A program made the position numbers and the translations under genes. A DNA stretch of 64,000 bases from positions 1,374,023 through 1,438,022 of the forward strand of contig NZ_QUNH01000001.1 in NCBI RefSeq assembly GCF_003387355.1. Direction: 5' to 3'. Source of the DNA: Winogradskyella sediminis (GTDB lineage: Bacteria > Bacteroidota > Bacteroidia > Flavobacteriales > Flavobacteriaceae). Positions 25,615 through 34,841 of the stretch are shown here, piece by piece (position 1 is the stretch's first letter; the number at the start of each line of letters is the position of its first letter). The notes beneath the pieces were generated by a model that was given only the letters and a program-made list of their open reading frames with translations, was not told where the DNA came from and made no database searches.

Positions 25615-27204
25615 TTATTTCATAATACGTGTTAAGTGGAAAAACTTTTTGTATTCCTCTGGTATGGTATCAATGTTCAGTAAAGAACCTTGTTCAATAG
25701 GAGGATAAATATCATGATAGGTTTTAACATCGTAAAGTCCAACGCGCTTGCTAATATGATCCCGAGTTAATTCTGCTGGACTGTTTAGTCCTGCTGCGGC
25801 AACAAGCTCTAAGAAACTATGAATTGTGGCTTCTTGGTAGCGTTGTGCTCGTGGTGCTTTGTCTTCTACAACCAACCCTTTTACTAGAGACGGGTTTTGA
25901 GTAGCGACACCAACAGGACAAGTATTGGTATTACACTGTAATGCTTGTATACATCCAATAGAAAGCATCATAGCACGTGCACTATTACATCCGTCAGCAC
26001 CCAAGGCTAAAGCTCTGGCCATATGAAAACCAGTTATAATTTTTCCGGCCACAATGACTTTAATATCCTTTCTTAAATTGAAACCAACTAGGGTGTCATG
26101 TACAAAAATTAAACCTTCTCGTAAAGGCATACCCATAGAGTTAGAAAATTCTACTGGAGCCGCACCAGTTCCTCCTTCACCACCATCTACGGTAATAAAA
26201 TCTGGAAGAATTCCGGTGTAAATCATTGCTTCACAAAAATCCATGAATTCTTGTTTTCTACCTAAACACAGCTTAAACCCAACAGGTTTTCCATCAGATA
26301 AATCTCTGAGTTTTTTAATAAAATACATAAATTGAATCGGGTCTGAAAAAGCAGAGTGCGATGGTGGCGAGTGCACGGCAATTCCAGGTTTTATATGTCT
26401 TATTTTTGCAATTTCTTCGGTGTTTTTTGAAGCTGGTAAAATACCTCCATGGCCTGGTTTTGCACCTTGGGATAATTTAATCTCAATCATCTTTACTTCT
26501 GGGCGTATAGCACTTTCTCTAAACGTTACTTCGTTAAATGTACCATCGTCGTGTCGGCAACCAAAGTAGCCTGTTCCGATTTGCCATATAAGATCTCCAC
26601 CGTGTTTTAAATGGTAATCACTAATAGCTCCTTCACCTGTATTGTGTGCAAAATTCCCCATTTTAGCACCTTTATTTAAAGCGAGGATGGCGTTATTACT
26701 TAGCGAGCCAAAACTCATTGCTGAAATATTCAACAAACTAGAAGAATAAGGCTGTTTACAATCTTTTCCTCCTATGATTAAACGTGGCACTTCACCAATA
26801 CTTTTAGGATTCGTTTTTGCATACATAGAATGCTCTAACCACTCGTAACCCGAATGATAAATGTCCATTTGTGTCCCAAAAGGTTCCGTATCATTTAATC
26901 CTTTTGCTCTTCTGTAAATTAATGATCGTAAAATGCGATTAAGAGGTCTACCTTCCGTATCCGTCTCCACAAAATACTGCATAATTTCTGGCCTAATCGA
27001 CTCTAAAACGTATCTAAAACGACCTAATAAAGGAAAGTTCCGTCTTATAGTGTGCGACTTTTGTAAAATATCGAAAATACCCATTAAGACTAATGGACCT
27101 ACAAGTAAGAATAACCATACAATCGGTGGCCATAAAAATGCTATGCCTACAATAGCTAGGACGACTATAGTAGAAATTATAATAAAATACTCACGAACTT
27201 TCAT
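25615..27204 (-). CDS. FMN-binding glutamate synthase family protein (GltB-like, membrane-tethered)
   Basis: 529 aa. Two N-terminal transmembrane helices (about residues 5-45) precede a stand-alone FMN-binding domain like the synthase part of the glutamate synthase large subunit: SFGSLSNNAILALNKGA, PGHGGILPA, TVDGGEGGTGAAP, GADGCNSARAMM, and CIQALQCNTNTC with the 3-Cys spacing (C-x5-C-x4-C) of the 3Fe-4S cluster. The glutaminase domain and the C-terminal beta-helix of true GltB are missing, so ammonia-dependent glutamate synthesis or another FMN oxidoreductase role is possible. ATG 27204 is preferred, since the earlier TTG lies inside the promoter. Confidence 0.85.
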   Translation of the reverse strand: MKVREYFIIISTIVVLAIVGIAFLWPPIVWLFLLVGPLVLMGIFDILQKSHTIRRNFPLLGRFRYVLESIRPEIMQYFVETDTEGRPLNRILRSLIYRRAKGLNDTEPFGTQMDIYHSGYEWLEHSMYAKTNPKSIGEVPRLIIGGKDCKQPYSSSLLNISAMSFGSLSNNAILALNKGAKMGNFAHNTGEGAISDYHLKHGGDLIWQIGTGYFGCRHDDGTFNEVTFRESAIRPEVKMIEIKLSQGAKPGHGGILPASKNTEEIAKIRHIKPGIAVHSPPSHSAFSDPIQFMYFIKKLRDLSDGKPVGFKLCLGRKQEFMDFCEAMIYTGILPDFITVDGGEGGTGAAPVEFSNSMGMPLREGLIFVHDTLVGFNLRKDIKVIVAGKIITGFHMARALALGADGCNSARAMMLSIGCIQALQCNTNTCPVGVATQNPSLVKGLVVEDKAPRAQRYQEATIHSFLELVAAAGLNSPAELTRDHISKRVGLYDVKTYHDIYPPIEQGSLLNIDTIPEEYKKFFHLTRIMK

Positions 27205-27228
27205 AGTGATAACTTTAAAATGAATTGG

Positions 27229-27236
27229 CAAAGATA
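27229..27236 (-). promoter_or_regulatory. Promoter -7 element (TATCTTTG) for the GltB-like gene
   Basis: Exact TAnnTTTG on the minus strand, 25 bases before ATG 27204. It overlaps the TTG at 27231, ruling that out as the start. Confidence 0.65.
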
Positions 27237-27478
27237 AGCTTACCTAATCGAATAATAAATTATAATTATGGAGTTTATCTTTTTTTACTTCATATTATTT
27301 GAAATCGCTAACCGACATCTTATTTTTTATAAATATCATAAAAATGGGACTTGTTTTTATTTTGTGAAGTACTGTGTAAGACTCCATAAAAGACGTTGAT
27401 ATTTGTAAATAAAAACGATAAGAAAACAGTTTGGAGTTCTGCTGCTTGGTAAAAAAATATTAACTTAACAAAACATAA

Positions 27479-28942
27479 ATGTTAGATCAGATGAACTGGG
27501 TTTTATTAGGGGAATTAGCTTATGTGCTTTTAGTAGTGTTTGTGGTTTTAAGAGTATTGCATGATACACGCAGTAGTATAAAAGCGTTGTCGTATATATT
27601 ATTTATTGTTTTTGTACCGATTATTGGTATGGTGTTCTATTTTACATTCGGAATCAATTATCGGAAACGAAAATTATATAGTAAAAAATTAAATCTAGAC
27701 GAACCTGTACGAGAGCGTATTAGGGCTAAAATGTACTCGTATTCTAAGATGATTCACCAATCAGGATTAATAAGTGAGCACCAAAAAAAGTTAATGGAAT
27801 TTATTCGCCATTCTAGTAGTAGTCCACTTACGGCAAACAACGAAGTGAAATTACTGATTAATGGAGAAGAGAAGTTTCCTCAACTACTACAGGCTATTGA
27901 CGATGCTAAACATCATATACATATCGAATATTACATTTATGAGAGCGATAACACTGGAAACGCTGTTGCTGAGCTATTAATTAAAAAAGCCAAAGAAGGT
28001 GTAGAAGTCCGTTTCATGTACGATGATTTTGGAAGTCATAGTTTAAGTAAATCATTTTTAAAGACACTTAGTGATGCTGGCATACAAACGGTGCCCTTTT
28101 ACGAAATTAAATGGTATGCTTTTGCCAACCGACTAAATTATAGAAATCACAGAAAAATTGTAATTATTGATGGTGAAACTTGCTTTATTGGTGGAATTAA
28201 TATAAGCGATAAATACCGAAATGATTGTCAGCCCAACAATTTGTATTGGAGAGATACACATCTCTTAATTAAAGGACAGGCGACAGCTTATTTACAATAT
28301 TTATTTCTCTGCGATTGGAATTTTTGTAGTAAAATACCTTTAGAATATGCTGTCGATTACTTTCCTGATTATACCAATACAAGTACAATTAAGAATGAAA
28401 TTGTACAATTCGCAGCTTCGGGTCCAGATAGTAAACAGCCCGTTATTTTCTATTCATTATTAGAAGCTATAAGTACAGCGAAAAAACGTATTTATATCAC
28501 CAGTCCTTATTTTATTCCAGGTGAGAGTTTAATGGATGCATTGCTTATTGCGATGCAAAGTGGGTTGGATGTAAAGCTTATAATTCCAGGTATTTCAGAT
28601 TCTAAAATGGTAAATGCAGCGGCTAATGCTTATTACACCGAATTGCTTCAGTGTGGAGCAAAAATTTATCAGTATAAAAAAGGCTTTGTACATGCAAAAA
28701 CAATGGTCATAGATGATAATTTAGCGATAGTTGGATCTGCAAATATGGACTACCGCAGTTTTGATCTTAATTTTGAAGTTAACGCATTCGTTTATAGCAA
28801 AGCCATCGCCTCACAATTGACAGAGGCGTTTGAGCACGATTTAAAAGCTTCACACAAAATTGATGCAGAAGCTTGGCTAAACAGACCAAAAGCAATTCAG
28901 CTTTGGGAAAAGTTAGTAAGGTTATTATCACCATTGTTGTAA
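27479..28942 (+). CDS. cls: Cardiolipin synthase (phospholipase D family)
   Basis: Membrane enzyme (487 aa) condensing two phosphatidylglycerols to cardiolipin. Two N-terminal transmembrane helices (about residues 8-30 and 38-58), a basic linker, then two PLD half-sites: HKD1 in NHRKIVIIDGETCFIGG (about residues 222-238) and HKD2 in VHAKTMVIDDNLAIVGSANMD (about residues 400-420). Ends in a hydrophobic WEKLVRLLSPLL, as is common in the family. Monocistronic between minus-strand gltB-like and nhaA. Confidence 0.93.
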   Translation: MLDQMNWVLLGELAYVLLVVFVVLRVLHDTRSSIKALSYILFIVFVPIIGMVFYFTFGINYRKRKLYSKKLNLDEPVRERIRAKMYSYSKMIHQSGLISEHQKKLMEFIRHSSSSPLTANNEVKLLINGEEKFPQLLQAIDDAKHHIHIEYYIYESDNTGNAVAELLIKKAKEGVEVRFMYDDFGSHSLSKSFLKTLSDAGIQTVPFYEIKWYAFANRLNYRNHRKIVIIDGETCFIGGINISDKYRNDCQPNNLYWRDTHLLIKGQATAYLQYLFLCDWNFCSKIPLEYAVDYFPDYTNTSTIKNEIVQFAASGPDSKQPVIFYSLLEAISTAKKRIYITSPYFIPGESLMDALLIAMQSGLDVKLIIPGISDSKMVNAAANAYYTELLQCGAKIYQYKKGFVHAKTMVIDDNLAIVGSANMDYRSFDLNFEVNAFVYSKAIASQLTEAFEHDLKASHKIDAEAWLNRPKAIQLWEKLVRLLSPLL

Positions 28943-29056
28943 AAAAGGCTGTAACGTTGAAGCACAACACGTTTAGGTATGAGTCTGCTATGTGCTTTTT
29001 ACGTTAAATATTCATTAAATTGAAAGTCATCTCAAAGCTAATTTAACCTGAAACCT

Positions 29057-29064
29057 TATATTTG
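29057..29064 (+). promoter_or_regulatory. Promoter -7 element (TATATTTG) for nhaA
   Basis: Exact TAnnTTTG match 33 bp before the nhaA ATG. No TTG at -33 seen. Confidence 0.5.
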
Positions 29065-29096
29065 GAGTTAATCGTTTTTGCAACTAAATTACTTAT

Positions 29097-30410
29097 ATGA
29101 TAAAAGAAGTATTTCTCACACCATTCCAAAAATTCGTAAAAATTGAAAGTTTTAGTGGTATTTTACTACTGCTAGCTACACTAATAGCTTTAGTATGGGC
29201 AAATTCACCATATGGTGATATTTATAGAGAAATATGGCAATATGATATAGGGATTGTAACGGAAACCTTTGAGTTTAAAAAACCACTAATTTTATGGATT
29301 AACGATGGCTTAATGGCCGTATTCTTTTTTCTTATTGGATTAGAAATTAAACGAGAGCTTTTAATCGGTGAGCTCAATTCCCCTAAAAAAATTGCGTTTC
29401 CTTTGGTGGGAGCATTAGGTGGTATGCTAGTGCCTGTAATTTTCTTTTTTGTACTTAATCAAAATCCTGATACAGCTAAAGGTTGGGGCATACCAATGGC
29501 AACCGATATAGCCTTTTCTTTAGCGATATTAAATGCTTTAGGAAATCGTGTTCCTTTAAGTCTTAAGGTGTTTTTAACGGCATTTGCTATTGTAGATGAT
29601 ATTGGTGCTGTATTAGTTATTGCGCTGTTTTATAGTGGTAATATCAATATGACCTTATTGGTTATTGCTATAGTTATGTTAGCCGTGTTATATATTTTGT
29701 CTTATAGAGGAGTGTATTCTAAGTTTCTTATGTTTTTCTTTGGAGTAGTCATTTGGTTCTTATTCCTAAAGTCTGGAATTCATCCTACTGTAGCAGGTAT
29801 ATTATTGGCATTTTCGGTACCGATAAGGCAAAAAATTGTGACGTCAACATTTTTAGAACAATTGGAAAATGTTTACAACGATATTAAAAACGCTAGTGTT
29901 CTTAAAAAACCAATTCTTTCTAGAGAACAAATACAGCATATGGATGATTTAGAGGATTGGGCATCAAAATTTCAATCTCCATTACAGCATTTAGAACATA
30001 ATTTGCATGGATGGGTGGCTTATTTTATTATTCCAATTTTTGCCTTAGCCAATGCCGGAGTTTTAATTGCGGGTTCAGAGAATCTTGAATTAGCATTAGT
30101 AATTAATATTGTAATCAGTTTGGTATTAGGAAAAGGCCTCGGTATTAGCCTCGTCGTATTTTTAGCTAAAAAGATTAAACTGATTGAAGTACCATCAGAT
30201 ATTAGCTTTAAGCACATTCTAGGGGTGTCTTTTATTGCAGGTATCGGATTTACTATGGCGATTTTTATAGCCAGTTTAGCATTTGCATCTACACCAGAAT
30301 ATATAGATTCTGCTAAAATAGGCATTTTAATAGGCTCTTTTATCTCTGCAATTATTGGGTATATCATTTTACGTTCGGCATCAAATAACGCTATTGTAAG
30401 TGAAGGCTAA
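29097..30410 (+). CDS. nhaA: Na+/H+ antiporter NhaA
   Basis: Integral membrane antiporter (437 aa, about 12 helices) expelling Na+ in exchange for protons. Conserved NDGLMAVFFFLIGLEIKRELLIGEL, PMATDIAFSLAIL (Asp of the assembly) and AIVDDIGAVLVIALFYS with the Asp pair that binds Na+ in E. coli NhaA. A hydrophilic loop of about 50 residues (VYNDIKNASVLKKPILSREQIQHMDDLEDW) between the halves is longer than in E. coli but common in Bacteroidota. Consistent with a salty habitat. Confidence 0.96.
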   Translation: MIKEVFLTPFQKFVKIESFSGILLLLATLIALVWANSPYGDIYREIWQYDIGIVTETFEFKKPLILWINDGLMAVFFFLIGLEIKRELLIGELNSPKKIAFPLVGALGGMLVPVIFFFVLNQNPDTAKGWGIPMATDIAFSLAILNALGNRVPLSLKVFLTAFAIVDDIGAVLVIALFYSGNINMTLLVIAIVMLAVLYILSYRGVYSKFLMFFFGVVIWFLFLKSGIHPTVAGILLAFSVPIRQKIVTSTFLEQLENVYNDIKNASVLKKPILSREQIQHMDDLEDWASKFQSPLQHLEHNLHGWVAYFIIPIFALANAGVLIAGSENLELALVINIVISLVLGKGLGISLVVFLAKKIKLIEVPSDISFKHILGVSFIAGIGFTMAIFIASLAFASTPEYIDSAKIGILIGSFISAIIGYIILRSASNNAIVSEG

Positions 30411-30655
30411 TAGTATTACAGAATCTTTATATATTTAATCTAGGCATTTTATGATGGCCACTGGTTTTAAAAAATAGGGTTGTGGTCCTAAAGCTTATAA
30501 TTATTAGACGATTTTTTTAATCTAATAACTGCAATTTGGCCATAGAGTTGAGATGTAAATGAGATAAAGGATACTGATTTTACTCAGAAGTCTCTTATTG
30601 TTCAATTACCGATTAGATATTTAATAATATCAGCGCTTTATATTGCGAAAAATGT

Positions 30656-30663
30656 TATTTTTG
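30656..30663 (+). promoter_or_regulatory. Promoter -7 element (TATTTTTG) for glutamate dehydrogenase
   Basis: Exact TAnnTTTG match, 40 bp upstream of the ATG at 30704. The rest of the 293-bp gap after nhaA shows nothing else clear. Confidence 0.55.
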
Positions 30664-30703
30664 CTGCGTAAAAATATGTAATTCCAAAAATAAGAGGTTG
30701 TAA

Positions 30704-32008
30704 ATGGGAAATTCAAAAAGTATTTCAAAGATAAAAAATAAAAAAGTGCCTTTAAAAGGCATGATGGATAACGTGATGGAGCAATTTAGTAGTGCTGCAG
30801 ATCACATTAATCTTCATCCTAATATTAGAAAAATATTAAGTATTACTAATAATGAAATTTTAGTCAATTTCCCTGTAAAAATGGATAATGGCGAAGTTGA
30901 GGTGTTTACGGGTTATCGCGTTCAGCATAATGGAGCATTAGGACCATATAAAGGTGGTTTACGTTACCACGCTACTGTAGATTTAGATGCTGCAAGAGCT
31001 TTGGCTATGTGGATGACATGGAAAACCTCTTTAGCAGGATTGCCATATGGTGGAGCAAAAGGTGGTATTAAAATAGATCCTTCACTTTATTCAGAATCTG
31101 AAATTGAACGTATTACAAGACGTTTTACCTACGCATTGGCAGACAATATTGGGCCTGAGCACGATATTCCTGCTCCAGATGTAAATACCAACAGTCAAAC
31201 CATGGCTTGGATAGCTGATACTTATATGAGTACAAGACCACCTGCACAGCGTTCCGCAAATCAGCATGTGGTAACGGGAAAACCTGACGGAAGTGGAGGA
31301 TTAGAAGGTAGAGATAGAGCAACCGGATTTGGTGTGTATTTAACCATTAAATTTTGGGCCGATAAAAATGATATGGATTTAAACGGTAAGAAGTTTATTG
31401 TTCAAGGATTTGGAAATGTTGGGTATTGGGCTTCTCATTTCTTAGAAAAAGATGGAGCAAAACTAGTTGGTGTTCAAGATGCGCAAGGTGGTATTCAAAA
31501 TCAAGACGGTATGGATGTTCAATCCCTTTTTGAATATAATAGTGCTAACAATGGTACTATTTTAAATTATCCAAACTCTAAGCCTGTTGATCAAGGTGAA
31601 TTCTTTTCAATTGACTGTGATATTTGTATTCCAGCAGCTTTAGGAAATCAAATAACTAAAGAAAATGCTTCAAAAATTAAAGCAAAATTAATTGCTGAAG
31701 GAGCTAATGGTCCAACAAATGTTGAAGGTGAAAAAATATTATTAGACAGAGGAGTTATTATCATACCAGACATACTTTGTAACTCAGGAGGAGTTATTGG
31801 AAGTTACTTTGAATGGTTACAGAACCGAAGCGGTGAGATTTGGCATCTTGAAGAAGTTTTACAGAAGCTTACTAAAAAACTCAATGGATCGTTTAATAGA
31901 GTTTATGAGTACTCTAAGAGTGAAGGTATAGATATGAGAACAGCAGCGTTTTGTATCGCAATTGAGCGTATAGAAAAAGCTTATGTGCAACGCGGAATCT
32001 TCCCATAG
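30704..32008 (+). CDS. Glu/Leu/Phe/Val dehydrogenase (glutamate dehydrogenase)
   Basis: Cytoplasmic NAD(P)-dependent enzyme (434 aa) interconverting glutamate and 2-oxoglutarate plus ammonia. Substrate-binding YRVQHNGALGPYKGGLRYH, catalytic Lys in PYGGAKGGIKIDP, PAPDVNTNSQTMAWIADTY, Rossmann motif VQGFGNVGYWAS, and ANGPTNVEGEKIL. Length and motifs match the hexameric short-chain class; coenzyme choice is not clear. N-terminal 25 residues are basic and probably flexible. Confidence 0.95.
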   Translation: MGNSKSISKIKNKKVPLKGMMDNVMEQFSSAADHINLHPNIRKILSITNNEILVNFPVKMDNGEVEVFTGYRVQHNGALGPYKGGLRYHATVDLDAARALAMWMTWKTSLAGLPYGGAKGGIKIDPSLYSESEIERITRRFTYALADNIGPEHDIPAPDVNTNSQTMAWIADTYMSTRPPAQRSANQHVVTGKPDGSGGLEGRDRATGFGVYLTIKFWADKNDMDLNGKKFIVQGFGNVGYWASHFLEKDGAKLVGVQDAQGGIQNQDGMDVQSLFEYNSANNGTILNYPNSKPVDQGEFFSIDCDICIPAALGNQITKENASKIKAKLIAEGANGPTNVEGEKILLDRGVIIIPDILCNSGGVIGSYFEWLQNRSGEIWHLEEVLQKLTKKLNGSFNRVYEYSKSEGIDMRTAAFCIAIERIEKAYVQRGIFP

Positions 32009-32041
32009 TAGATAATGTCATCGAAAGATAACGAATTAAAA

Positions 32042-32078
32042 AAGTAAGTATGTGTTAATGGCATACTTACTTTTTTTG
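32042..32078 (+). terminator. Rho-independent terminator after glutamate dehydrogenase
   Basis: AAGTAAGTATG (32042-32052), loop, CATACTTACTT (32062-32072), then TTTTTG. Perfect 11-bp stem with U-tract. Confidence 0.88.
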
Positions 32079-32248
32079 TTTTACAGGCATATATACACGT
32101 TGAGTTTTATAATTATTAAAATATTTCTAATTATAAAGTTTGAAAATAATAATGTTGCTTTATATTTAGGAATGATTTATTCGTTAACTATCATAGCGCT
32201 GATGCTTTGCAAAATTCATCAATCGGTAACTGTTAATTGGTCGTATTA

Positions 32249-33112
32249 ATGGTGTTACAAACAATGCAAGAGTATGAATGGGAGATGGTACGAAATAGTG
32301 TGATTCCGCTACTTGTTTTTGGGATTATCTTGTTCATATTATATCGAATACTAAAGATTTTTCAGGTGTATTATGCCACCGTGTTTAACAAGCCACTATT
32401 TACAAATCGTTTTTTCCGACTTAACCGTTTAACTTCAAACCAAAGAGCGATATTAAAAAGCGAGAATGCCACCTACAGAACATTATCACCTAAAGATAAA
32501 CGCCAGTTTGAACACAGAGTAGCCGCGTTTATCGATAAGAATACATTTGTTGGTAGACAAGAATTGGTGGTTACAGATCAAATGAAGGTTAAGGTTGCAG
32601 CCACGGCTACAATGCTGTGTTTCGGATTTAAAAATTACCATTTAGATATCATTGAAATCGTGGTATTATATCCAAAGGTGTATTATTCTCAAATTAATAA
32701 AGCCTATCATAAAGGGGAAATAAATCCGCGTTTAAAGACAATAGTTTTTTCGTGGGAGGACTTCTTGCATGGTTATGAAATTGGCGATGATAATTTAAAC
32801 TTAGGCATTCACGAATTCGGACATGCCATACATTTGAATGCCTCTCGCAAAAGCGACATAAGTAGTTTAATTTTTAATCGTGGGTTTAAAAATTTAACGG
32901 AGTATTTACAACACAACGAATCAGTAAGGCAAGATTTAATTGCATCGAAATATTTTAGAGCTTATGCGTATACCAATCAGTATGAGTTTTTTGCTGTTTT
33001 ACTTGAAAATTTTATTGAAACTCCTTCTGAATTTAAGTCTCAATTTCCTGTACTTTTTAAGCTATTAAAACAAATGCTTAATTTTAAGTTTAGCTTAAAT
33101 TCAGATAAATAA
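32249..33112 (+). CDS. MtfA-like zinc peptidase (M90), membrane-anchored
   Basis: 287 aa. An N-terminal transmembrane helix (about residues 15-35, VIPLLVFGIILFILYRIL) leads into an MtfA-type domain with zinc motif HEFGHAIH (HExxH) and a downstream EFFAVLLENFIE segment that supplies the third ligand region in MtfA. E. coli MtfA is a soluble aminopeptidase that also binds the repressor Mlc; the membrane anchor here differs. The frame also allows TTG at 32237; ATG 32249 (or 32264) is better. Ends 40 bp before the UDP-glucuronate decarboxylase gene. Confidence 0.85.
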   Translation: MVLQTMQEYEWEMVRNSVIPLLVFGIILFILYRILKIFQVYYATVFNKPLFTNRFFRLNRLTSNQRAILKSENATYRTLSPKDKRQFEHRVAAFIDKNTFVGRQELVVTDQMKVKVAATATMLCFGFKNYHLDIIEIVVLYPKVYYSQINKAYHKGEINPRLKTIVFSWEDFLHGYEIGDDNLNLGIHEFGHAIHLNASRKSDISSLIFNRGFKNLTEYLQHNESVRQDLIASKYFRAYAYTNQYEFFAVLLENFIETPSEFKSQFPVLFKLLKQMLNFKFSLNSDK

Positions 33113-33122
33113 AAATATATCT

Positions 33123-33130
33123 TATTTTTG
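33123..33130 (+). promoter_or_regulatory. Promoter -7 element (TATTTTTG) for the UDP-glucuronate decarboxylase gene
   Basis: Exact TAnnTTTG, 21 bp upstream of the ATG at 33152 in the 39-bp gap after the peptidase gene. Confidence 0.6.
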
Positions 33131-33151
33131 AATATTAAAAATAACTGATTT

Positions 33152-34096
33152 ATGAAAAGAATACTGGTAACTGGTGGCGCTGGCTTTGTTGGCTCACATC
33201 TTTGTGAACGTCTATTAAATGAAGGTAATGAAATTATTTGTTTAGATAATTACTTTACAGGATCTAAACAGAATATAGAACATTTAATGGATCACCATTA
33301 TTTTGAATTGGTGAGGCATGATATCACTAATCCTTACATGGTAGAAGTAGATGAGATATACAATTTGGCTTGTCCTGCATCCCCTATTCATTACCAATAT
33401 AATCCAATAAAAACAATTAAAACTTCTGTTATGGGAGCCATAAACATGTTAGGATTGGCAAAACGCGTTGGAGCAAAGATATTGCAAGCTTCAACTAGCG
33501 AAGTGTATGGTGATCCATCTGTACATCCACAGCCTGAAAGTTATTGGGGCAACGTAAATCCAATAGGCTTACGTTCATGTTATGATGAAGGAAAACGATG
33601 TGCTGAAACTTTATTTATGGATTATCATAATCAAAATGCTGTAGATGTTAAGATCATTCGTATTTTTAATACATATGGGCCTAATATGAACCCTCAAGAT
33701 GGTAGAGTGGTTTCAAATTTTATCGTTCAAGCTTTAAAAGGTGATGATATTACTATTTTTGGTGATGGTACTCAAACTAGAAGTTTCCAGTATGTTGATG
33801 ATTTAGTTGAGGGCATGCATAGAATGATGAATAGTAGAGATGGTTTTGTTGGTCCCGTAAATATTGGGAATCCAGTAGAGTTTACCATGCTAGAATTAGC
33901 TAAAGAGGTAATAGATTTAACTAATTCTAACTCTAAAATAACTTATTTGCCTTTACCTCAAGATGATCCATTACAGCGTCAACCTAATATTAGTTTGGCG
34001 AAGAAGGAATTAAATGGTTGGGAACCTAAAGTACAGTTAAGAGAAGGATTAGGACATACTATCAAATATTTTGAAAAAATATTAAAAGACAGTTAA
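33152..34096 (+). CDS. uxs: UDP-glucuronate decarboxylase (UDP-xylose synthase)
   Basis: Extended SDR enzyme (314 aa) turning UDP-glucuronate into UDP-xylose with tightly bound NAD. NAD motif [10 protein letters not shown] at residues 8-17; STSEVYGDP with the catalytic Ser/Thr and Glu; YDEGK (Y-x3-K) catalytic pair preceded by [29 protein letters not shown], the hallmark of the UXS subgroup. Supplies xylose for a glycan, perhaps the exopolysaccharide made 16 kb downstream. Single gene with own promoter and terminator. Confidence 0.93.
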   Translation: MKRILVTGGAGFVGSHLCERLLNEGNEIICLDNYFTGSKQNIEHLMDHHYFELVRHDITNPYMVEVDEIYNLACPASPIHYQYNPIKTIKTSVMGAINMLGLAKRVGAKILQASTSEVYGDPSVHPQPESYWGNVNPIGLRSCYDEGKRCAETLFMDYHNQNAVDVKIIRIFNTYGPNMNPQDGRVVSNFIVQALKGDDITIFGDGTQTRSFQYVDDLVEGMHRMMNSRDGFVGPVNIGNPVEFTMLELAKEVIDLTNSNSKITYLPLPQDDPLQRQPNISLAKKELNGWEPKVQLREGLGHTIKYFEKILKDS

Positions 34097-34120
34097 TCTA
34101 ATAGTCCACTTCAATAAAAA

Positions 34121-34160
34121 AAGGCCCGATAGAATATTATTTCTATCGGGCCTTTTTTAT
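34121..34160. terminator. Bidirectional terminator between uxs and the beta-barrel gene
   Basis: AAGGCCCGATAGAA (34121-34134) and TTCTATCGGGCCTT (34141-34154) form a perfect 14-bp stem with A-tract on one side and T-tract on the other, so it serves both convergent genes. Confidence 0.93.
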
Positions 34161-34177
34161 ATAAAAATATTCGTTTG

Positions 34178-34753
34178 TTACAACTTAAACACAACTTGTA
34201 AGTGATGTTGAAAGTGATTGTTGTCAAAACCGCTTTCAGGATGGTTAAAGGCAAATTTACCTGTAGTTTGAACTCTTAAACCAAAAGTTCTATTCCCATT
34301 TAACCAAAACAAAGCACCTCCACCAATATTAGCTGAAATGTTAGTTTCATCCACATGAAAAAAACCAACACCTGCATTAGCATGAAGCTCTATCCAATTA
34401 AAATTTGGAAATATATATTGATCAAAATAAAATTTCATATTAGTATCGAGAGATAAATAAGAATAATCTTCCTCTAAATTAACTCCATCAATAACGTGAT
34501 CTTCTGTAAATCCATTAAAAGTTATAGATTGTTCTATCGCAAATTGATCACTCCAATTGTATTCTATTGCTGCAGAAATTGGAGAATGGAAAGCCCAATC
34601 ACTTGGACTGTTAAAAGGTGATTGAGTTCCTAGACTATTAATGGCATTTACGCCTAGACTTACGTACCAATCATTATTTGCTCTACTGTTACGTTGTGCA
34701 AAAGAAGACATGCTAAATGAAACTAATAGTGTTATTAAAATTAATTTTTTCAT
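34178..34753 (-). CDS. Putative outer-membrane beta-barrel protein
   Basis: 191 aa with a clear signal peptide (KKLILITLLVSFSMSSFAQ, cleavage after FAQ near residue 20). The rest alternates polar and hydrophobic residues in about eight strands (WYVSLGVNAINS, AAIEYNWSDQFAIEQSITFNG, WIELHANAGVGFFHVDE, TFGLRVQTTGKFAFN) and ends in a C-terminal aromatic strand LQVVFKL, typical of small OmpA/OprF-like 8-stranded barrels. Start ATG 34753 fits the promoter at 34771. Function unknown. Confidence 0.8.
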   Translation of the reverse strand: MKKLILITLLVSFSMSSFAQRNSRANNDWYVSLGVNAINSLGTQSPFNSPSDWAFHSPISAAIEYNWSDQFAIEQSITFNGFTEDHVIDGVNLEEDYSYLSLDTNMKFYFDQYIFPNFNWIELHANAGVGFFHVDETNISANIGGGALFWLNGNRTFGLRVQTTGKFAFNHPESGFDNNHFQHHLQVVFKL

Positions 34754-34770
34754 TCTAAAATTATTTTGTT

Positions 34771-34801
34771 CAAAGGTAAACTTTATCAATTATAAAACAA
34801 A
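34771..34801 (-). promoter_or_regulatory. Complete Bacteroidota promoter for the beta-barrel gene
   Basis: Minus strand: TTTG (34801-34798), 19-bp spacer, TACCTTTG (34778-34771). Both the -33 and the -7 elements match the consensus with the standard spacing, and the ATG lies 18 bases further. Confidence 0.8.
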
Positions 34802-34841
34802 TAATAGATATAAAGTTATCATAATTATAATTAAAATATAT

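Noticed and set aside
32052..32249. 65-codon frame before the MtfA-like gene
   Set aside because: It begins within the glutamate dehydrogenase terminator and is a hydrophobic AT-rich stretch without family resemblance.
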